Positions 18,047 through 26,767 of a DNA stretch of 61,877 nt are shown here, piece by piece. The notes under the pieces are model-generated. The model was not told the DNA's origin. It searched no databases and worked only from the letters and a program-made list of their open reading frames with translations. Source of the DNA: an uncultured bacterium. Lineage in GTDB: Bacteria > Verrucomicrobiota > Kiritimatiellia > RFP12 > UBA1067. The DNA lies in the NCBI GenBank assembly GCA_902801025.1, contig CADCGZ010000006.1:1-61877 (forward strand), given 5' to 3'. The position numbers and the translations under genes were made by a program. The stretch's first letter is position 1, and every line of letters begins with the position of its first letter.

Positions 18047-19375
18047 ATGAAAAGCCCATTTAACAAAATCATCGGGCCGGAGGGCGAGTGGATCGACGAT
18101 GATGGCGCGGAGAAGCCGGATTGCTCGGCGGAGGATGTCGCTGCAGAGTGGCACCCAACTCGTGACGAGTTTATGATCCGCTGTCTCAACGCGGCCGTCA
18201 ATTTGCGCGGGGTAATGACATTTTCCGAGTTCTGCGAAATCTACAACGAGTATGCAGAAGATCACGAATCTCCCGTGTCAGATACGCTTGATGAGAACGA
18301 ACTCGGTAGATTCATGAGTCGGGTAGCCGACAGCAAAGAGGGCGACGGCACGCCTCTTGACAGATTGCTTGAGGAGTTCGGCATAAACTTTGCTTGCTGG
18401 AGCGACAATAATGACGGCGCTAGTCTTGTCGTAAAACGAACGTTGATCGATGTGGAAGATGATATCCGCAAAAGTAAAATACCGCCGACCGACAAGGAGA
18501 TTTTTGCACTGATTGACAAGCGTGTAGCCGTTGCCCGCGAGGCGTTTGCGAAAGTGGACTTCCCGCACTTTGACGAGGATACGTTTCTGTCGTTTGAGTT
18601 TATGGACGATGAAGATGATGACTACGACGTCGAAGATGGCGAGCTGGTCAAGTTGGAGGAGCTGCCGCCAGCAAAATACACGGGGCCGGTCGATTTCAAG
18701 TTCGTCAAGGATCCTGTGAAACGCGAGAAGGCAATCTACGATTACGATGGCGTAAGGGCCGTAACTCGCGAATTCGTTCGTCACGTGGTGATGCATGAAC
18801 TGACGCAGGAAGAGCGGCGTGACGCAGCGAAGCGACTCGACATCACGATTGACCCTAAGACGGGATTCATCCCCGATGCAAATCTTGACATGGTGGCTGG
18901 GGACTTTGCTGCAATGATGGACGACCAGCATGGAGAACCGGCGATCAGGCGTGTCTTGAGTCGCGTGGATAAACTGGACGACTACGACCGAGCAGCGGCT
19001 GCCTATTACGAAAACTATCGTTATACGTGGCTTGAAGTTCTTGCGGTCAAGGCGGGCGTCGGTATGAAGTGTCGTGATCTTTTGACAGGCGAGGAGCTTT
19101 TTCTCATGGAGAAGAGCTTCAGTCTCGGCGATGTGAAGGGCATGACAGTGTGCGCCGGGATAGCACCAATGGGGGATGTATATCTCGCCCTTGGCGTCAT
19201 CCACCCTGCGAACTTCGAAAATCCGGCGACGATACTGAAAATCGTGATGACGCATCTCGGTCTGCCGACCGAACCGCCGATCCAGCTTTCGTTTGCCGAT
19301 CAGGCGCGTTTCGCAGCAGAGACGATTCGCCGCATAAACGCCAATGGGAAGTTCGCGAACATCGTCATGGGATGA
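18047..19375 (+). CDS. Unknown acidic cytoplasmic protein next to R-M pair
   Basis: 442 residues from ATG 18047 (MKSPFNKII). An upstream in-frame ATG at 18014 is possible but gives an unlikely leader. There is no signal peptide or membrane segment. The protein is rich in Asp/Glu, with a very acidic linker (FMDDEDDDYDVEDGE) near residue 187. The last ~130 residues (YRYTWLEVLAVKAGVGMKCRDLLTGEELFLME) look like a compact beta domain sometimes seen at the end of SEC-C-type bacterial proteins, but no metal-binding cysteine motif is present. I do not recognise a function. Position directly after a restriction-modification pair makes a defence or accessory role possible; it may also simply be the host gene beside the insertion. 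Confidence 0.75.
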   Translation: MKSPFNKIIGPEGEWIDDDGAEKPDCSAEDVAAEWHPTRDEFMIRCLNAAVNLRGVMTFSEFCEIYNEYAEDHESPVSDTLDENELGRFMSRVADSKEGDGTPLDRLLEEFGINFACWSDNNDGASLVVKRTLIDVEDDIRKSKIPPTDKEIFALIDKRVAVAREAFAKVDFPHFDEDTFLSFEFMDDEDDDYDVEDGELVKLEELPPAKYTGPVDFKFVKDPVKREKAIYDYDGVRAVTREFVRHVVMHELTQEERRDAAKRLDITIDPKTGFIPDANLDMVAGDFAAMMDDQHGEPAIRRVLSRVDKLDDYDRAAAAYYENYRYTWLEVLAVKAGVGMKCRDLLTGEELFLMEKSFSLGDVKGMTVCAGIAPMGDVYLALGVIHPANFENPATILKIVMTHLGLPTEPPIQLSFADQARFAAETIRRINANGKFANIVMG

Positions 19376-19420
19376 CGTTTCCTTTGGACTGGAGATAAAG
19401 TATAAGAGGACACGCTACGT

Positions 19421-20626
19421 ATGTGGAAGCTCATATTCCAGATCATTCCCGTCGCGGCGTGGATTGTCGCATTTATCGTAGTCGTTCGTCCTCTTGAGCT
19501 TTCACGGCGCGGCACATTTGCCGCGTCAGCACTGTTTGCCGTCGCGCTCGGCAAGTTTGCATTCTTTGCGACCGTCGGCGGCGATGCGTTTACGCCTTAC
19601 CTTCCTGCCATCGTAATATGGGGCTATGGCTGGATATACGCAGCCGCCATGATGCTTACCGCGGCGGCGTTTCCGTTTGACATCGTATGCTATTTGCTTG
19701 GGCTTGCGAAGATACGTGTTCCAGTGCGGATGACGCGCGTCGTATTTGCCGCGTTCGCCATTTGTGCCGCCGCGCTTTCCGCGTGGGGAATCTACGAGGG
19801 CGTGAGGACCCCCGACGTGAATCGCATCGAGATAGCGTATGACGATCTTCCGCAGTCTTTTGACGGCTACCGCATTGTTCATTTGAGCGATCTCCACTGC
19901 TCCACATCGGCGCGTCGTCCGCGCTTCGAACGCATCGTAGAGCGCGTCAACGCTCTCGACGCCGACTTGATCGCGATTACCGGCGACTTCGTGGACGGGC
20001 TTGTATGCGAGCGAATCGACGACATGGAACCTCTTGCCCATCTTCGTGCGCGCGACGGCGTATGGGGGTGTGTCGGCAACCACGAGCGGTATTGGGAGTG
20101 GGATGCGTGGGACGAAGCGCTTTTCAGGCGGAACATTTGGATTCTCGCGGAACACCGCCATTACGCAAAAAGCGTCATAAGAAGGGGTGACGACGCGATT
20201 GCGCTTGGCGGGCTTTATGACCCGGCATTCTTTCAATTTACTGGAATTACGTCCGTCGCGCGGGAAGCTTTTCGCGAGGCGCCGAAGGGGGCGTTTCGCA
20301 TACTGCTTTACCATCGCCCTCACACGAAGGAAATTTGTTCCGAAGATGCGGACGTGAAATTGCAGCTTTCTGGCCATACGCACGGCGGAGCGATGCCGGG
20401 CGTAAAGTGGCTTGTCGCGCGCGTCAACGAGGGGCATGTCCGCGGACTCTACGAGTTTGCAAAAGGGCGCTATCTCCACGTCTCGCCGGGAACCGGCCAG
20501 TGGGCGGGCTTTCCCCTGCGACTCTTTAACCCGACCGAAATAACCGAGATTATCCTCAGGAGAATTAACCGTGTAGAACAGGTAGAACATGCAGAAAGCA
20601 TACACGATCTGCATGGTTCAAGATAA
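19421..20626 (+). CDS. Membrane metallophosphoesterase (YaeI/YkuE-like)
   Basis: 401 residues. Four predicted membrane helices fill residues ~1-125. The calcineurin-like phosphoesterase domain follows with metal-ligand motifs in order: HLSDLHC, AITGDFVDG, GCVGNHERYW and LSGHTHGGAMPG. Relatives hydrolyse phosphoesters such as UDP-diacylglucosamine or other lipid-linked pyrophosphates at the membrane. The natural end appears to be near EITEIILRR. The final ~20 residues (VEQVEHAES...) are encoded by a short tandem repeat, GTGTAGAACA/GGTAGAACAT at 20570-20590, that probably replaced the original stop. Confidence 0.88.
   Translation: MWKLIFQIIPVAAWIVAFIVVVRPLELSRRGTFAASALFAVALGKFAFFATVGGDAFTPYLPAIVIWGYGWIYAAAMMLTAAAFPFDIVCYLLGLAKIRVPVRMTRVVFAAFAICAAALSAWGIYEGVRTPDVNRIEIAYDDLPQSFDGYRIVHLSDLHCSTSARRPRFERIVERVNALDADLIAITGDFVDGLVCERIDDMEPLAHLRARDGVWGCVGNHERYWEWDAWDEALFRRNIWILAEHRHYAKSVIRRGDDAIALGGLYDPAFFQFTGITSVAREAFREAPKGAFRILLYHRPHTKEICSEDADVKLQLSGHTHGGAMPGVKWLVARVNEGHVRGLYEFAKGRYLHVSPGTGQWAGFPLRLFNPTEITEIILRRINRVEQVEHAESIHDLHGSR
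20567..20590 (+). repeat. Short tandem repeat AACCGTGTAGAACA..., also at 15479-15512
   Basis: AACCGTGTAGAACAGGTAGA occurs here at the 3' end of the phosphoesterase gene. A close relative (AACCGTGTAGAACATGTAGA) occurs at 15479-15498 between gltX and the methyltransferase gene. Both are built from the ten-base unit GTGTAGAACA with variation. Confidence 0.65.
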
Positions 20627-20644
20627 ACCGTTGGTTTTGATGCC

Positions 20645-21631
20645 ATGAAAACACTGCTTGTAGGATACAAAGTCCAGGATCTCTTCGAAGCGGACAGACG
20701 CGGCGAGAGACGCCCCGCTTCGTGGCTTGAAGGCGACATCACCTGCCACACGCTCGACATCTACCACTGCCACGCGATTGAAAACTCGTCTTGCGGCGTT
20801 AAGGCGGTATGCTCGCCACACTTGCCGAAGGGCGACTGGGATCTCGTAAAGTTCAAGACTGGCCCGAAGCTGATGTCGGGCGAGCTTTCGCTCGATCTAC
20901 TTCAGGAGATACACCTACTGCATCCAAAGCGTTTTGAGCTCGAATTCGATGGCCGCGAGCGCGACAGGAACGACCTTCTTTCGAAGATAAAGGACGACCC
21001 GGACCGTGTGCGTGACTTTTCCGCCGTCTGGCCCGCGAGCGTCCCGGGCGGGCAGAAGCTCATGCTTACGAGTTTTCCCGGCTGCTTCTGCCATCGCCGC
21101 GTAGACGACGGGGGGCTTTCGCTCGCAGAAGTAGTCTCCCGTGAACTCTCCGCCGCCAAACAATTCAACTTTTCAACAACTCTTCAGCCTTTCAGCCTTT
21201 CAACTTTTCAACCGTTAAACATTCTCGACATGGGCTGTGGCTGTGGTCTCGTCGGCTTTCTTGTCGCGGCGAGCCAGAAGGCGCCTGTCCGCCTCGTCAT
21301 GGTCGATTCCCACACGCGGGCGGTCGAGGCCGCGAAGCTCAATGCGGAGAAGCTTGGGATTCCTGCCGAGGTGATTCTTTCCGACAATGGCACTCCCGCG
21401 CAGATGGACGGCACTTTTGACGTCTTTGTTGGTAACCCGCCATACTACAGCGACTACAGGATTGCCGACATTTTCCTCGAAACTGCACAGCGCGCGCTTA
21501 AATTTGGCGGCGTTTGCTATACGGTCTGCAAGAACGCCGACGGTCTTGAACCCGTCCAGCGCCGCTATTTCCCCGATGTGGAAATCATCCGCCGTCGCGG
21601 CTATGCCGTCCTCAAATCCGTCAAAAATTGA
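20645..21631 (+). CDS. N6-adenine/RNA methyltransferase, TrmN6/RsmC-like
   Basis: 328 residues. The C-terminal half is a class I SAM-dependent methyltransferase: LDMGCGCGLVGFLVA is the SAM-binding motif I and VGNPPYYSD is the NPPY catalytic motif used for exocyclic amino groups of adenine or guanine. The N-terminal ~170 residues contain no recognised motif and may bind substrate. The two parts are joined by a linker encoded by a low-complexity repeat (21163-21214). tRNA1-Val A37 and 16S rRNA guanine are both possible targets. The stop overlaps the promoter of the next gene. Confidence 0.8.
   Translation: MKTLLVGYKVQDLFEADRRGERRPASWLEGDITCHTLDIYHCHAIENSSCGVKAVCSPHLPKGDWDLVKFKTGPKLMSGELSLDLLQEIHLLHPKRFELEFDGRERDRNDLLSKIKDDPDRVRDFSAVWPASVPGGQKLMLTSFPGCFCHRRVDDGGLSLAEVVSRELSAAKQFNFSTTLQPFSLSTFQPLNILDMGCGCGLVGFLVAASQKAPVRLVMVDSHTRAVEAAKLNAEKLGIPAEVILSDNGTPAQMDGTFDVFVGNPPYYSDYRIADIFLETAQRALKFGGVCYTVCKNADGLEPVQRRYFPDVEIIRRRGYAVLKSVKN
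21163..21214 (+). repeat. CT-rich low-complexity repeat inside methyltransferase gene
   Basis: Imperfect repeats of TTTCAACTTTTCAAC and CTTCAGCCTTTCAGCC lie in frame and encode NFSTTLQPFSLSTFQPLN. Base composition (AT-rich, pyrimidine strand bias) differs sharply from the surrounding gene, and the position is an interdomain linker. Confidence 0.75.
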
Positions 21632-21637
21632 TATAAT
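21629..21637 (+). promoter_or_regulatory. Extended -10 promoter of secreted protein gene
   Basis: TGA followed by TATAAT (21632-21637). The TGA is also the stop codon of the methyltransferase gene. Nine bases separate the box from the ATG at 21647, again predicting a leaderless transcript. Confidence 0.65.
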
Positions 21638-21646
21638 ACAAAGACC

Positions 21647-24097
21647 ATGAACTTGGCCATTTTCCTTGCAGTGACGTTCATCTCTGGAGTCAATCCAGAG
21701 TTGCACACTTTCAACCGCGAAGGCGAATGCGGCACCGGTGCGGTCGTGCCGTGGGCGGGGAGTCTGTGGGCGATTTCGTACGCGCCACACATGCCGAACG
21801 GCTCAACGGACAAGCTTTACGAAATCAAGCCCGACATGACGCGTGTCATTCGCGCCGAGTCTATTGGCGGCACACCGGCGAACCGACTCATCCATAAGGA
21901 GTCGAACCAGCTCTTCATCGGGCCGTACGCAATTGACGCGAAGGGCAACGTCCGCGTAATGAAGCCGATCAACGACGACGGCTCGACGAATCTCTATGGT
22001 CGTCTCACCGCGTCTGCGCGCCACCTCTTCGACCCCGAGCACAAGATCTACACGATGACGATGGAGGAAGGCCTATACGAAATCGACGTCGATACGCTTA
22101 AAGTCACCGAGATATTCCGCGATGGCAACATCCAGGGCTATGGCAGTCTCGCCGGCGATCTTCTCCCCGGCTATCATGGCAAGGGCGGCTATTCTGGCCA
22201 GGGGCGTCTCGTCTATGCCAACAACGGTGAGTTTTCGCCTGCTGCGATGAAAGATCCGACTATTACGAGCGGCGTCCTCGCAGAGTGGAACGGCAAGCCC
22301 GGCAAGGAGAACTGGAAGATCGTCCTCAGGAACCAGTTTACCGACATTACCTCGAAGGGCGGCATCTACGGCGCGTCGAATCCTGAGAAGAACCCCTTGT
22401 GGGCAATCGGCTGGGACTACAAGAGCGTCATCCTCATGGTTCTCGATGGCGGGGAGTGGCACAAGTACCGTCTTCCAAAGGGCTCACACAGCTACGATGG
22501 TGCGCACGGCTGGAACACCGAGTGGCCGCGCATCCGCGAAATCGGCGAGGGCGATGACTTCCTTATGACGATGCACGGCACGTTCTGGCACTTCCCGGCG
22601 ACGATGAGCGCCAAGAACTCGGCTGGCATCCGTCCGCGCTCCAACTATCTCAAGATCGTCGGAGACTTCTGCCGATGGGGCGACAAAGTGGTGCTTGGTT
22701 GCGACGATACTGCAAAGAACGAGTTCCTCAACAAGCGCAAGGCAAAGGGCGGCATCGGTGCGCCCGGACAGTCCAACAGTTCGCTTTGGTTCCTTGAACC
22801 AAGGGACTTCGACTCGTTCGGTCCGGCAATCGGTCGAGGCGCGGTATGGCAGGGCGAGGACGTCAAGGCGGGCGCAGTCTCCGACCCCTATCTTTGCGAT
22901 GGCTATGACCACAAGATGCTGTTCGTCAAGATGGACGGCGACGGCGCAATCGAATTTGAGGTCGATCGTCGCGGCACCGGAGAATGGGAATCCGTTGAAA
23001 AGGCGCCGATTCCGAGCTGGGTGTCGGTAAACGGCGAGAACTGCAAGCCAATGAAGCTGGGTTCCGAGAGCAGGATTGCTTGGGTTCGCCTTCGCGCGAA
23101 AACCGACCTCAAGAACGTGACGGCTGAATTCCAGTATTGGAACGATGACAAGCGCCCGGCCGTTCCACGTCGCGGTGTCGCGCCCGGCGGGATGTTCGCG
23201 GGCTTCGTGAACGCCGATGCGCTGGACCCAGACAATTCGCAGCCCCCCGCCGCTTCGAAGGGCATTGTCAGAAGCGGCAAAGGCGACGAGAAGCTCCCGC
23301 TTGAAATGGTGCAGGACGACCAGCTCTACGTGTTGCTTCCTGGCGAGGGCGGCAAACTGGAGCTAAAGAAGTCCGACGACGAAAAGAAGCTCGCGCAGGT
23401 CAAGAAGGAGTTTGCGATTGACACTGAGCAGGATCTTGGAGACAGCTACGACAAGGCGTCAGCCGTTATTACGGACGACGAAGGCCGCCGTTGGCGCTTC
23501 CCATACACGACGGACGCGCATGCGCGCACGGGCCGCCTCTGCCGCGAGTGCTGCACCGAGCGCGATCTCCTCAACATAGGCGGCACGTTCTACGAGCTTC
23601 CTGCCGAGAATGCCGGCGGCTATGCCAAGGCCCGCGCGATTGCAACGCACAGGAGCCAGGTCTACGACTACTGCACGTGGCGCGGGCTTTTCGTCATCTC
23701 CGGTGTCGATCCTGCCGCTGCGGAAGCGGGCGAGCACTTCGTCAAGTCCGACGACGGCAAGGCCGCGCTCTGGGTGGGCGTCGCGGACGACCTTTGGAAG
23801 ATCGGCAAGCCGGTCGGCTTCGGCGGTCCATGGCTTGAGACGAACGTCAAGGCGGGCGTTCCGTCAGATCCGTATATCATGACTGGATTCGACAAGAAAT
23901 CAGTTTTCATGGCAGCTGACAGAGAAGTCGAGATCACTCTTGAACTCGACATCACGGGCGATGGAACATGGATTCCTTTTCGTTCCTTCAAGGTGCTGGG
24001 ATTTTGCCGCCATGAACTGGGGGACATCCGCGCCTACTGGGTGAGGGCAGTTGCGAATTGTGACTGCAAGGCATTTGTTCAGTTCTGGTATGAGTGA
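21647..24097 (+). CDS. Large secreted protein with internal duplication, function unknown
   Basis: 816 residues with a short hydrophobic N-terminus that may be a signal peptide. Residues ~10-380 are rich in Gly/Asp/Trp/Tyr and have short repeated strands (LYEIKPDMTRVI, GLYEIDVDTLKVTEI), consistent with a beta-propeller-like fold. A second motif occurs twice, near residues 398 and 727: W-x4-VKAG-x2-SDPY followed by G(Y/F)DxK and a beta segment ending in GTGEW/GDGTW. The two copies flank a region with a Cys-rich patch (RLCRECCTER). No enzyme motif is recognised. It may be a glycan-binding or surface protein. It is transcribed from its own promoter. Confidence 0.8.
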   Translation: MNLAIFLAVTFISGVNPELHTFNREGECGTGAVVPWAGSLWAISYAPHMPNGSTDKLYEIKPDMTRVIRAESIGGTPANRLIHKESNQLFIGPYAIDAKGNVRVMKPINDDGSTNLYGRLTASARHLFDPEHKIYTMTMEEGLYEIDVDTLKVTEIFRDGNIQGYGSLAGDLLPGYHGKGGYSGQGRLVYANNGEFSPAAMKDPTITSGVLAEWNGKPGKENWKIVLRNQFTDITSKGGIYGASNPEKNPLWAIGWDYKSVILMVLDGGEWHKYRLPKGSHSYDGAHGWNTEWPRIREIGEGDDFLMTMHGTFWHFPATMSAKNSAGIRPRSNYLKIVGDFCRWGDKVVLGCDDTAKNEFLNKRKAKGGIGAPGQSNSSLWFLEPRDFDSFGPAIGRGAVWQGEDVKAGAVSDPYLCDGYDHKMLFVKMDGDGAIEFEVDRRGTGEWESVEKAPIPSWVSVNGENCKPMKLGSESRIAWVRLRAKTDLKNVTAEFQYWNDDKRPAVPRRGVAPGGMFAGFVNADALDPDNSQPPAASKGIVRSGKGDEKLPLEMVQDDQLYVLLPGEGGKLELKKSDDEKKLAQVKKEFAIDTEQDLGDSYDKASAVITDDEGRRWRFPYTTDAHARTGRLCRECCTERDLLNIGGTFYELPAENAGGYAKARAIATHRSQVYDYCTWRGLFVISGVDPAAAEAGEHFVKSDDGKAALWVGVADDLWKIGKPVGFGGPWLETNVKAGVPSDPYIMTGFDKKSVFMAADREVEITLELDITGDGTWIPFRSFKVLGFCRHELGDIRAYWVRAVANCDCKAFVQFWYE

Positions 24098-24119
24098 CAT
24101 CGGGGAGTGAATATAAGAA

Positions 24120-25133
24120 GTGTCGCAAGTTCATGTCATAATTGGTGAAGACGACTATCTCGTGTCGGAGGCCGCGAAGCGGATCATCGGCGATGGCGTA
24201 GGGCTCGAGACGGTCGACTCTGCCAATTCGACGAACGAGGAACTTCAGCTAAGAGACTTGCGCGAGGCCGAGGCGTCGCTCTTGACGCCGCCTTTTCTTG
24301 ATCCCAAGAAAACGACATGGTGGCGCAACGTCGGCTTTTTGCCGCAAAGCGGGAAGGGCGGATCGTCCGAAGCAGTCAAGGCGGCGCTTGAGAAGTTTGC
24401 TGAGAAGCTCGCCGCCGCAGACCTTCCTGAGAACCAGCATTTTATCCTTTCTGGCCCTCGCCTACTCCAGACTTCGATATTCGCCAAGACTCTGAAGGCG
24501 TCTGTTGAGATGGTCGTCTTTTCTGCCGGCAAGCCGTGGGAGCAGGCGAAGGCAGCAGCCGTGCGCGTCATCGATCTTGCGAAGGAGATGGGACTTTCGT
24601 TCGAACGCGGCGCGGCAGAGGTCTTCGTCGCCCGCGTCGGTCCCGATTCGCGCTCGCTCGCGAGCGAGCTTGCGAAGATGCGCGACTACCTTGGCGGTGA
24701 GCGCAGCACGATAGCCGCCGCCGACATCGCCGAGGTCACTTCGCAGGGTGTCGGCGTCGAGCCGGAGATATGGGCGATAACAGACGCTCTCGGCGAGCGG
24801 AACTTCGCGAAGGTCCTCGATTCCGTCAGCCGCTTCGAGCGCGAGAACGGCTTTGCGGTGCTAGTCACGACGGTAGTGGAGAAGTTCTTCCGCCAGCTTG
24901 CGGAACTTAAGGACGCCGAGGCGAAAGGGCGCTTCCGCGAGGCGGCCGAGGGCATGAACCCGTATGCCGCGAGGAAGAACCAGGGCTTTCTCCGCAACTG
25001 GTCGCTGAACGAGCTTCGCGCGGCGCGCTTCCGCTTCCTCGAACTGCGCGAACGCGCCGTGTCGTCGCAGTCGGCCGACGCCCTCGTTGTCGCGCGTCTC
25101 GCACAGGTTTGCCGCAGGAGGGCTGCGCGGTGA
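24120..25133 (+). CDS. holA: DNA polymerase III subunit delta
   Basis: 337 residues from GTG 24120. The protein has the HolA layout: an N-terminal P-loop-like but degenerate AAA+ fold (VHVIIGEDDYLVSEAAKRI), a second small domain, and a C-terminal helical collar (NGFAVLVTTVVEKFFRQLAELKDAEAKGR, then NPYAARKNQGFLRNWSLNEL, the typical PYAxKK region). It loads the sliding clamp as part of the clamp loader. The stop codon overlaps the GTG of the next gene. Confidence 0.87.
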   Translation: MSQVHVIIGEDDYLVSEAAKRIIGDGVGLETVDSANSTNEELQLRDLREAEASLLTPPFLDPKKTTWWRNVGFLPQSGKGGSSEAVKAALEKFAEKLAAADLPENQHFILSGPRLLQTSIFAKTLKASVEMVVFSAGKPWEQAKAAAVRVIDLAKEMGLSFERGAAEVFVARVGPDSRSLASELAKMRDYLGGERSTIAAADIAEVTSQGVGVEPEIWAITDALGERNFAKVLDSVSRFERENGFAVLVTTVVEKFFRQLAELKDAEAKGRFREAAEGMNPYAARKNQGFLRNWSLNELRAARFRFLELRERAVSSQSADALVVARLAQVCRRRAAR

Positions 25134-25843
25134 GCCGCGAGATGCTAAACCTGAAAAACGCCGCAGAGCACGTTCACATGGATGCGAACGAGCTTCGGCA
25201 CGTGGCGCAGCGCGGCGAGATAGAGTTTGACGAGCATGGCGGCGATTTCTGGTTCGAACATCGCGTTCTCGACGAATGGGCGCAGCGCAATTTGCTCGCG
25301 TCGTGCCGCAAGGAGCAGCTTCGCCAGCATAGCGTCATGCTCGAAGAGCAGCGCCGCTCAAACAGTTCCGACTGGCGCGTATGGCGGCTTTTCGCGCCGA
25401 CGGGGATCGTGCTCGATGTCCCTGGCAAGGCGAAGGCGGGGATACTGCGCGACATGACGAGCATCGCGGACGCGACCGGTTTCGTCTACGATCCTGACGG
25501 GCTTTTCAAGGAACTCGTCGCTCGCGAGGAAACGGCGTCGACGGCCGTAGGTGAGGGCGCGGCGTTTCTCCATCCTCGCTTCCACGACCCGTATATGTTC
25601 CAGGAGACGTTCATTGCCTACGGGCGCAGCGAGCGGCCAGTATTCTTCGGTGCACCGGACGGGCAGGGCACGCGGCACTTCTTCCTCGTGTGCTCGACCG
25701 ACCATGAAATGCATCTCCATATCCTCGCTCGGCTCGCAGTCATGGCACATGCAACCGAGTTTCTCCAGATACTCGACGAGGCGACGAGTCCGGAGCAGGT
25801 CATCGAAATAATCCGCGCGGCGGAGGAGGGGCTGCTTAAATGA
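25130..25843 (+). CDS. HTH - PTS EIIA (PtsN-like) fusion protein
   Basis: 237 residues. GTG 25130 is preferred because GCAGGAGGG lies just upstream and it overlaps the holA stop; upstream codons in the frame lie inside holA. Residues ~5-60 (LNLKNAAEHVHMDANELRHVAQRGEIEF) are an excisionase/MerR-type helix-turn-helix. Residues ~90-237 are an EIIA domain of the fructose/nitrogen family, with the phospho-acceptor histidine likely His148 in AFLHPRF. The C-terminal EIIA signature is HLHILARLAVMAHATEFLQILDEATSPEQVIEII. No other PTS gene is nearby, so a regulatory rather than transport role is likely. Confidence 0.85.
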   Translation: MSREMLNLKNAAEHVHMDANELRHVAQRGEIEFDEHGGDFWFEHRVLDEWAQRNLLASCRKEQLRQHSVMLEEQRRSNSSDWRVWRLFAPTGIVLDVPGKAKAGILRDMTSIADATGFVYDPDGLFKELVAREETASTAVGEGAAFLHPRFHDPYMFQETFIAYGRSERPVFFGAPDGQGTRHFFLVCSTDHEMHLHILARLAVMAHATEFLQILDEATSPEQVIEIIRAAEEGLLK

Positions 25844-26478
25844 AGAAGCTTTGGTTTTTTGACCTCGACGGCACTCTCGCCGACACCGATCGCGATATCC
25901 GCGAGGCGTGGAAGGCGACGCTTGCCGACCTCGGTCTTGAGTGCCCCGGCTTCGACGCTGGCTTTGTCGCAGGCCCGCCGATTGAGGACATGGCGAGAAC
26001 GCTTTTCCCCAAGATCTACACCGACGCGCTCGGCGCGGCGATACGAAAGGGCTTCGGCGACCACTACGACAACGACGGCTTTCCGAACACGGTCGAGTAT
26101 CCTGGGATTATCGATCGCGTGCACGAACTAAAGGCGTCCGGCGCGACAGTCGTCGTCGCGACAAACAAGCGCTATGTCGGAGCGCGGCTAATCGCGGAGA
26201 AATTTGGGTGGGAACGCATCTTTGACGGCATCTATGCCGGTGACATGTTCAAGGACGATCCTGCAATAGGCAAGATGACGAAGTCGGCGCTTCTTGCGTT
26301 TCTCATGAGGAAATACGGCGCGGCGCCCGATGAATGCGCGATTGTCGGCGACACGAAGAGCGACTTTGTCGCGGCGAAGGACAACGGCATCGAATCAGTC
26401 GGCGTCGCTTGGGGCTACGGCAAGCCCGAGGAGCTCGCCCTTGCGAGCCGCATCGCCGCGACCCCCGCCGAGATATGA
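25840..26478 (+). CDS. HAD family phosphatase (phosphoglycolate phosphatase-like)
   Basis: 212 residues, ATGA overlap with the preceding gene. HAD motif I is FFDLDGTLADTD, motif II lies in VVVATNKRY, motif III is around the lysine in KMTKSALL, and motif IV is VGDTKSDFVAAKDNG. The helical cap (EAWKATLADLG...) places it with the GPH/Gph-like subfamily. It probably dephosphorylates a small phosphometabolite; the exact substrate cannot be read from sequence. Confidence 0.88.
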   Translation: MKKLWFFDLDGTLADTDRDIREAWKATLADLGLECPGFDAGFVAGPPIEDMARTLFPKIYTDALGAAIRKGFGDHYDNDGFPNTVEYPGIIDRVHELKASGATVVVATNKRYVGARLIAEKFGWERIFDGIYAGDMFKDDPAIGKMTKSALLAFLMRKYGAAPDECAIVGDTKSDFVAAKDNGIESVGVAWGYGKPEELALASRIAATPAEI

Positions 26479-26767
26479 AAAATCGCGGCGATTCGTGAGG
26501 CGGGTAGAGCCGCGACGAGCCGATGGTCGCGGGTGAGGTAGGCGGAAGGTCGCAGGCGTAAGAGTGACTTGCGTACGCAGCCAGTGATATACGCCGAGGC
26601 ACGGCAGGCTGAATACGGTTATTTGGCTGATGTGCGAGAGCCGTCGCGAGCCTGGAGCCGAACGAGAGCCCCGCGAGCCATCGGGCGGCGCGGCGGTATT
26701 AATTGCGGCGCACCTTTTCCGACAGTCGGTCTGCGGCCCCGCAATTTTTGGTATAATATTGCGGACA
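26479..26767. other. 289-bp GC-rich intergenic region
   Basis: No gene supported. A small dyad (AATCG/CGATT) follows the HAD stop. Repeated GAGAGCC/GCGAGCC words occur at 26630-26690. The last bases hold the promoter of the ABC gene. I do not recognise an RNA family. Confidence 0.45.
26749..26757 (+). promoter_or_regulatory. Extended -10 promoter of ABC transporter operon
   Basis: TGG + TATAAT (26752-26757) preceded by a T-run. The ATG at 26768 follows after ten bases, with no ribosome binding site. Confidence 0.7.

Noticed and set aside
26630..26767. N-terminal extension of the ABC ATPase
   Set aside because: It covers the promoter, and MFEVRN is the normal ATPase N-terminus.
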